From Chthoniobacter sp. (GTDB lineage Bacteria > Verrucomicrobiota > Verrucomicrobiia > Chthoniobacterales > Chthoniobacteraceae): a stretch of 19,351 nucleotides of DNA. Location of the stretch: assembly GCA_025352865.1 (NCBI GenBank), contig JANXSB010000448.1, positions 1-19,351 on the forward strand. The letters run 5' to 3'. The first letter of the stretch is position 1; every line of letters starts with the position of its first letter. The notes under the pieces are model-generated. The model ran no database searches. It saw only the letters and a program-made list of their open reading frames with translations, and was not told where the DNA came from. This document shows positions 15,928 through 19,351 of this stretch, piece by piece. Both the position numbers and the translations under genes were made by a program.

Positions 15928-17457
15928 ATGGCTGAGGTCGCGCCATTGCTGGAACTGCGCGGCATCCGCAAGCACTTCGGCGGCGTGGCCGCGCTGGGCG
16001 GCGTGGACTTCGATTTGCGCGGCGGGGAAATCCACGCGCTGCTCGGCGAGAATGGCGCGGGGAAGAGCACGCTCATCAAAATCCTCGGCGGGATTCACGC
16101 GCCGGATGCGGGCGAAATTCACGTCGGCGGCGAGCGCGTTGCGATCAGCGATGTCGCGGACGCGGACCGGCTCGGCATTCGGCTCATCCATCAGGAGCTT
16201 TCGCTCGCGCCGAATCTCAGCGTCGCGGAAAACATCTTCCTCGGGCGCGAGCCGGTGCGCTTTGGGCTGCTCGACCGGCGGCGGCTTTTTGCAAATGCGG
16301 AAGCGTTGCGCGACGAACTCGGCCTCGCGGAAATCGGCGACGTGCGGGCGCGCGTCGGCACGCTGAGCGTGGCGCAGCAGCAGCTCGTGGAAATCGCGCG
16401 CGCGCTTTCCGTGAAGGCGCGCGTGCTCATTCTCGATGAGCCGACGGCATCGCTCTCCGCCGGCGAGACCGTGGCGCTTTTCACCAAGCTGCGCGGACTG
16501 CGCGCGGCGGGCACGGGCATCATCTACATTTCGCACCGGCTCGAAGAACTCGCGCAGCTCGCGAATCGCATCACCGTGCTGCGCGACGGCCGCTCGGTCG
16601 GTACGCAGGACGCCGCGCGGCTCGACCTGCGCGAGTTGATTCGCTGGATGGTCGGTCGCGAGTTGAAGGACCACTATCCGCGCCCGCCGCATCGCCCGCG
16701 CGAAGTGGCGCTCGCAGTGCGCGACCTGCGCGGGCCGGGCGTGAACGGCGTCTCGTTCGAGCTGCGTTACGGCGAAATCCTCGGCCTCGCCGGGCTCGTG
16801 GGCGCGGGGCGCACGGAGCTGGCGCGCGTGCTCTTCGGCATCGAGCGGATGAGCGGTGGCGAGGCGCTCGTGGATGGCCGCGCATTTGCCCCGCGCTCGC
16901 CGAGCGACGCGCTCGCGGCCGGCGTCGCACTCGTCCCGGAAGATCGCAAACGCCAGGGTCTCGTGATGACGAACACCGTCGGCTACAACCTCGCGCTGCC
17001 GTGGACGCGCGAGTGGCTGCGCGGCCCCCTCGTGAACCGCGCGCGGCGCGGTGAAATCATCGCGAGCGCCATCCGCGGCTTCGCGATCAAGACCGCCGGC
17101 CCCGCGCAACCGGTGACTGCGCTTTCCGGCGGGAACCAGCAGAAAATCGTCGTCGCAAAATGGATGGAGCGTCCGCCGAAAGTGCTGATCCTCGACGAGC
17201 CGACGCGCGGCGTGGATGTCGGTGCGCGCGACGAAATGTTCGCGCTGCTGCACGGGCTCATCGAGCGCGGCATGGCGATCCTGCTCATCTCGTCCGACCT
17301 GCCGGAAGTCATGGGCCTCTCGCATCGCCTCGCGCTTTATCGCGGCGGGCGGATCGTGCGCCAGTCAGCCTCCGCAGACATTTCTCCGGAAGAAGTGATG
17401 GCCGTTCTGACGGCCAGCGCCGCCGACGGAGTGAGCGAAACTTTCCCGCAAAAATGA
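15928..17457 (+). CDS. Sugar ABC transporter ATP-binding protein, two ATPase domains (RbsA/FrcA type)
   Basis: A 509-residue fused double ABC ATPase, the normal length and layout for RbsA/MglA/XylG/FrcA. Domain 1 has Walker A GENGAGKST at 40-48, signature LSVAQQQ at 146-152 and Walker B VLILDEPTASLS. Domain 2 has the usual degenerate P-loop GLVGAGRTE, intact signature LSGGNQQ near 400 and DEPTRGVDVG. It sits on the inner face of the membrane and powers import through the permease that follows; the two genes overlap by ATGA at 17454-17457. No Shine-Dalgarno is seen before the ATG. Substrate is assigned by context as fructose. The frame is complete, so the broken DNA upstream did not damage it, although it may have lost its original promoter. 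Confidence 0.96.
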   Translation: MAEVAPLLELRGIRKHFGGVAALGGVDFDLRGGEIHALLGENGAGKSTLIKILGGIHAPDAGEIHVGGERVAISDVADADRLGIRLIHQELSLAPNLSVAENIFLGREPVRFGLLDRRRLFANAEALRDELGLAEIGDVRARVGTLSVAQQQLVEIARALSVKARVLILDEPTASLSAGETVALFTKLRGLRAAGTGIIYISHRLEELAQLANRITVLRDGRSVGTQDAARLDLRELIRWMVGRELKDHYPRPPHRPREVALAVRDLRGPGVNGVSFELRYGEILGLAGLVGAGRTELARVLFGIERMSGGEALVDGRAFAPRSPSDALAAGVALVPEDRKRQGLVMTNTVGYNLALPWTREWLRGPLVNRARRGEIIASAIRGFAIKTAGPAQPVTALSGGNQQKIVVAKWMERPPKVLILDEPTRGVDVGARDEMFALLHGLIERGMAILLISSDLPEVMGLSHRLALYRGGRIVRQSASADISPEEVMAVLTASAADGVSETFPQK

Positions 17458-18428
17458 ACACCGACACCTCCACACCCGCGCCGCCGCGCCGCTTCGCACT
17501 GCTCTTCCGCCACCCCGCCGCCGCGCTCATCGGCGCGATCATTGTGCTGCTCGCGCTCTTCGCGTTCTGGGTTCCCGGCGGGCGCTTTCTCACCACGGAA
17601 AATCTACTCGATCTCGCGCAGCAGATTTCCGTCAACGCGATCATCGCGTTTGGCATGACGCTCGTGATTTTGATTGGCGGCATCGACCTGAGCGTCGGCG
17701 CAGTGGTCGCGCTGGTCGGCGTCGTCACCGTTTATTTTCTCCCGCATGGCCTCGCGGCGGGCCTGGGCATGGGATTGCTCACCGCCGTCGCCATCGGCAC
17801 CGCGAATGGCGCGCTCGCCGCGCGCACGCGGATGCCGCCGTTCATCATCACGCTGGCAATGATGCTCGTCGTGCGCGGCGCGGCGTTTCGCTTCAACGAA
17901 GGCCGGCCGCTCGCCGCGCCCGCGGGCGCGCAGGCGTTCTTCGCGCTGGGCACCGAGCGGCTCGGCGGATGGCTGCCGACGCCGGTGGTTTTCATGGCTG
18001 CAGCTTTCGCGCTCACCGCCGTGCTGCTGCATCGCACGCGCTTCGGCCAGCACCTTTACGCCATCGGCGGCAATCGCGAAGCCGCGCGCTACACCGGCAT
18101 CCCGCTCGCGCGCAATGAAACCGGCGTCTATCTGCTCTCGGCATGCTTCGCCGGGCTCGCGGGCGTGATCCAGGCATCGCAGCTTTTTTCCGGCGAACCG
18201 TCTGCCGGCCAGGGTTTCGAGCTGAATGCAATCGCCGCCGTCGTCGTCGGCGGCACGAGCTTCACGGGCGGCGTCGGCTCCATTCCCGGCACGCTGCTCG
18301 GCGCGATCATCATCGGCATTCTCGACAAAGGGCTGAACCAGGCCGGCGTGCATTTTTCCCTCCAGTCGATCGTGAAAGGGCTCGTCATTCTCGGCGCGGT
18401 TTTCATCGACGCACGTCGTCGTCGCTGA
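17454..18428 (+). CDS. Sugar ABC transporter permease (RbsC/FrcC type)
   Basis: A 324-residue inner-membrane permease of the BPD_transp_2 family with about 8-10 hydrophobic helices. Family marks are the first helix LIGAIIVLLALFAFWVPGG, then IIAFGMTLVILIGGIDLSVG near 63-82, TRMPPFIITLAMML, the ATPase-contact loop YAIGGNREAARYTGIP, and VVVGGTSFTGGVGSIPGTLL, followed by a last helix. The ATG at 17454 overlaps the ATPase stop (ATGA), showing translational coupling; the frame is open further upstream, but that part is antisense-like shadow of the ATPase gene. The short arginine tail (RRRR) is cytoplasmic. It forms the channel for the sugar captured by the lipoprotein at 12495. Confidence 0.95.
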   Translation: MNTDTSTPAPPRRFALLFRHPAAALIGAIIVLLALFAFWVPGGRFLTTENLLDLAQQISVNAIIAFGMTLVILIGGIDLSVGAVVALVGVVTVYFLPHGLAAGLGMGLLTAVAIGTANGALAARTRMPPFIITLAMMLVVRGAAFRFNEGRPLAAPAGAQAFFALGTERLGGWLPTPVVFMAAAFALTAVLLHRTRFGQHLYAIGGNREAARYTGIPLARNETGVYLLSACFAGLAGVIQASQLFSGEPSAGQGFELNAIAAVVVGGTSFTGGVGSIPGTLLGAIIIGILDKGLNQAGVHFSLQSIVKGLVILGAVFIDARRRR

Positions 18429-18442
18429 TTTTTTTGGAAAAC

Positions 18443-19072
18443 ATGCGCGCTGAAATCGTCGCCGCCGCCGATGCCATCGAACGCGCCGTCCGCGCGCGGA
18501 ATGCTGTGTTCATCGGCCTCGCCGGCATCCCCGGTTCGGGAAAAAGCACCGTCGCTGCGGAAGTGCGGACGCGCTGGCCGCGGGCCGTGGTGCTGCCGAT
18601 GGACGGCTACCATTTGCCAAAGCGAATGCTCGACGCCGAGGCATTGCGCCGCCGCGGCGCGCCGCACACCTTCGATCCCGAGCGGCTGCGCGCCGACTTG
18701 CTGCGGCTGAAAGAAACAGGCGCGGGCGAGTTTCCCGCATTCGATCACGCGGAAGGCGACCCGCGCGAAGCGGCGATCCGCATGGACGCGCACGCGCGGC
18801 CGATTTTCGTCGAAGGACTTTACCTGCTGCTCGCCGATTGGCGGCTCGAAGCATTCTTCGACCTCCGCGTTTTCCTCGACTGCCCGCCCGACCTCGCCAT
18901 GCGCCGCGTGGCCGCGCGGCACCTCGCCTGCGGACTCGCGCGGGACGCCGCCGCCGCGCAGGCGCGCGCCGAAAGCAACGACCGCCTCAACGCCGACATC
19001 ATCCTCGCCGACGGCTGCCGCGAGCGCGCCGACGTGGTCATCCGGCCCGCAACGATTGTTCCAACGCGATGA
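18443..19072 (+). CDS. P-loop sugar/nucleoside kinase-like protein (FrcK/YggC type)
   Basis: A 209-residue cytoplasmic kinase of the PanK/uridine-kinase-like P-loop group. Walker A is GIPGSGKST at 28-36, the substrate-side motif LPMDGYHLPKRMLD is at 51-64 with D54 as probable base, RRRGAPHTFDPERL follows near 70-82, and the lid region carries arginines (RRVAARHLACGLARD). RGAPHTFD after DGYHL is typical of FrcK of Sinorhizobium and YggC of E. coli. It probably phosphorylates the imported sugar, fructose by context. It starts 14 bases after the permease stop, with a weak GGA before the ATG, so it is the last gene of the operon. The frame is open upstream, but sequence before 18443 is permease DNA in another frame. 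Confidence 0.92.
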   Translation: MRAEIVAAADAIERAVRARNAVFIGLAGIPGSGKSTVAAEVRTRWPRAVVLPMDGYHLPKRMLDAEALRRRGAPHTFDPERLRADLLRLKETGAGEFPAFDHAEGDPREAAIRMDAHARPIFVEGLYLLLADWRLEAFFDLRVFLDCPPDLAMRRVAARHLACGLARDAAAAQARAESNDRLNADIILADGCRERADVVIRPATIVPTR

Positions 19073-19208
19073 ACGCGCCGTCGCTCCTCGCGGTTTGCGA
19101 AACGCACCTTGCGCGAAGAGCGGCGCGAGAACGGATATCCGGTGCATGGCTACGGGGCTGTGTCCCGGAGCAGCAGCGCGAGCAGCGCGAGGAGTTTCAT
19201 GAGGGGGG

Positions 19209-19351
19209 CTAGTCTCCGGTCTGGGTGCTCCGCGCCTGCGCTTTGGCATGGATTTCGGCCTTCACCTTTTTCAGCCGCTTGGGCCAGGCAAAGGTCGGGG
19301 CCGTGGCCGGATCGTAGCCGGCCATGTGGCCGGTCAGACGCGTGGCGGGCT
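19209..19351 (-). CDS. C-terminal end of an unidentified protein, 5' part beyond window
   Basis: On the minus strand the frame ending with TAG at 19211-19209 is open to the right edge, about 47 codons: TRLTGHMAGYDPATAPTFAW, then PKRLKKVKAEIHAKAQARST and QTGD. The end is basic and probably helical. The composition is protein-like and it is convergent with the kinase gene, which makes it plausible. No family is recognised, and too little is visible to name it. Confidence 0.5.
   Translation of the reverse strand, partial: PATRLTGHMAGYDPATAPTFAWPKRLKKVKAEIHAKAQARSTQTGD

Noticed and set aside
15865..17325. Minus-strand open frame of 486 codons
   Set aside because: Antisense of the double ABC ATPase, whose Walker and signature motifs are unmistakable.

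Overview
The window is high-GC bacterial chromosome. The gene families point to a member of the Planctomycetota/Verrucomicrobiota group, most likely Verrucomicrobiota. The evidence is a giant secreted CotH/LamG/lamin-tail-like protein, a PSCyt1-DUF1549-DUF1553 c-type cytochrome-like protein, a second protein with the WGGDHG beta-propeller signature, and few convincing Shine-Dalgarno sites. No rRNA, tRNA or CRISPR array was seen. The taxonomic call is inference from families; no marker gene is present.

Layout. (1) 1-4411, minus: a secreted mosaic protein of at least 1470 residues that runs off the left edge. (2) 4477-5564: a small plus-strand cluster (74-aa protein, HNH endonuclease overlapping it by ATGA, and a 107-aa membrane protein) lying between two exact 16-bp direct repeats. 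The right repeat is the 3' end of the next gene. (3) 5547-9675, minus: an aldo/keto reductase preceded by a DUF1549/DUF1553 protein. (4) 9755-10315, minus: a YaeQ-family protein. (5) 10535-19072, plus: a secreted GH32 fructan/sucrose hydrolase, then a ribose/fructose-type ABC importer (binding lipoprotein, double ATPase, permease) and a P-loop sugar-kinase-like protein. The importer and kinase have the same components as the frcBCAK fructose-uptake operon of Sinorhizobium meliloti. Together with GH32 they look like a complete route: release fructose outside the cell, import it, phosphorylate it. (6) 19209-19351, minus: the C-terminal end of an unidentified protein.

The strangest stretch is 13640-15808, which lies between the binding-protein gene and the ATPase gene of the transporter. 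It holds four broken coding pieces: a minus-strand C-terminal stub, a beta-class DNA methyltransferase lacking its N-terminal catalytic half, an AAA/OLD-like ATPase lacking its C-terminal part, and the 3' end of a beta-propeller gene. The two junctions, near 13800 and 15180, are abrupt, and the flanking reading frames hit stops at or within a few bases of each. This is either a rearranged defence-island remnant dropped into a sugar operon or a contig chimera. The sequence alone cannot decide which.
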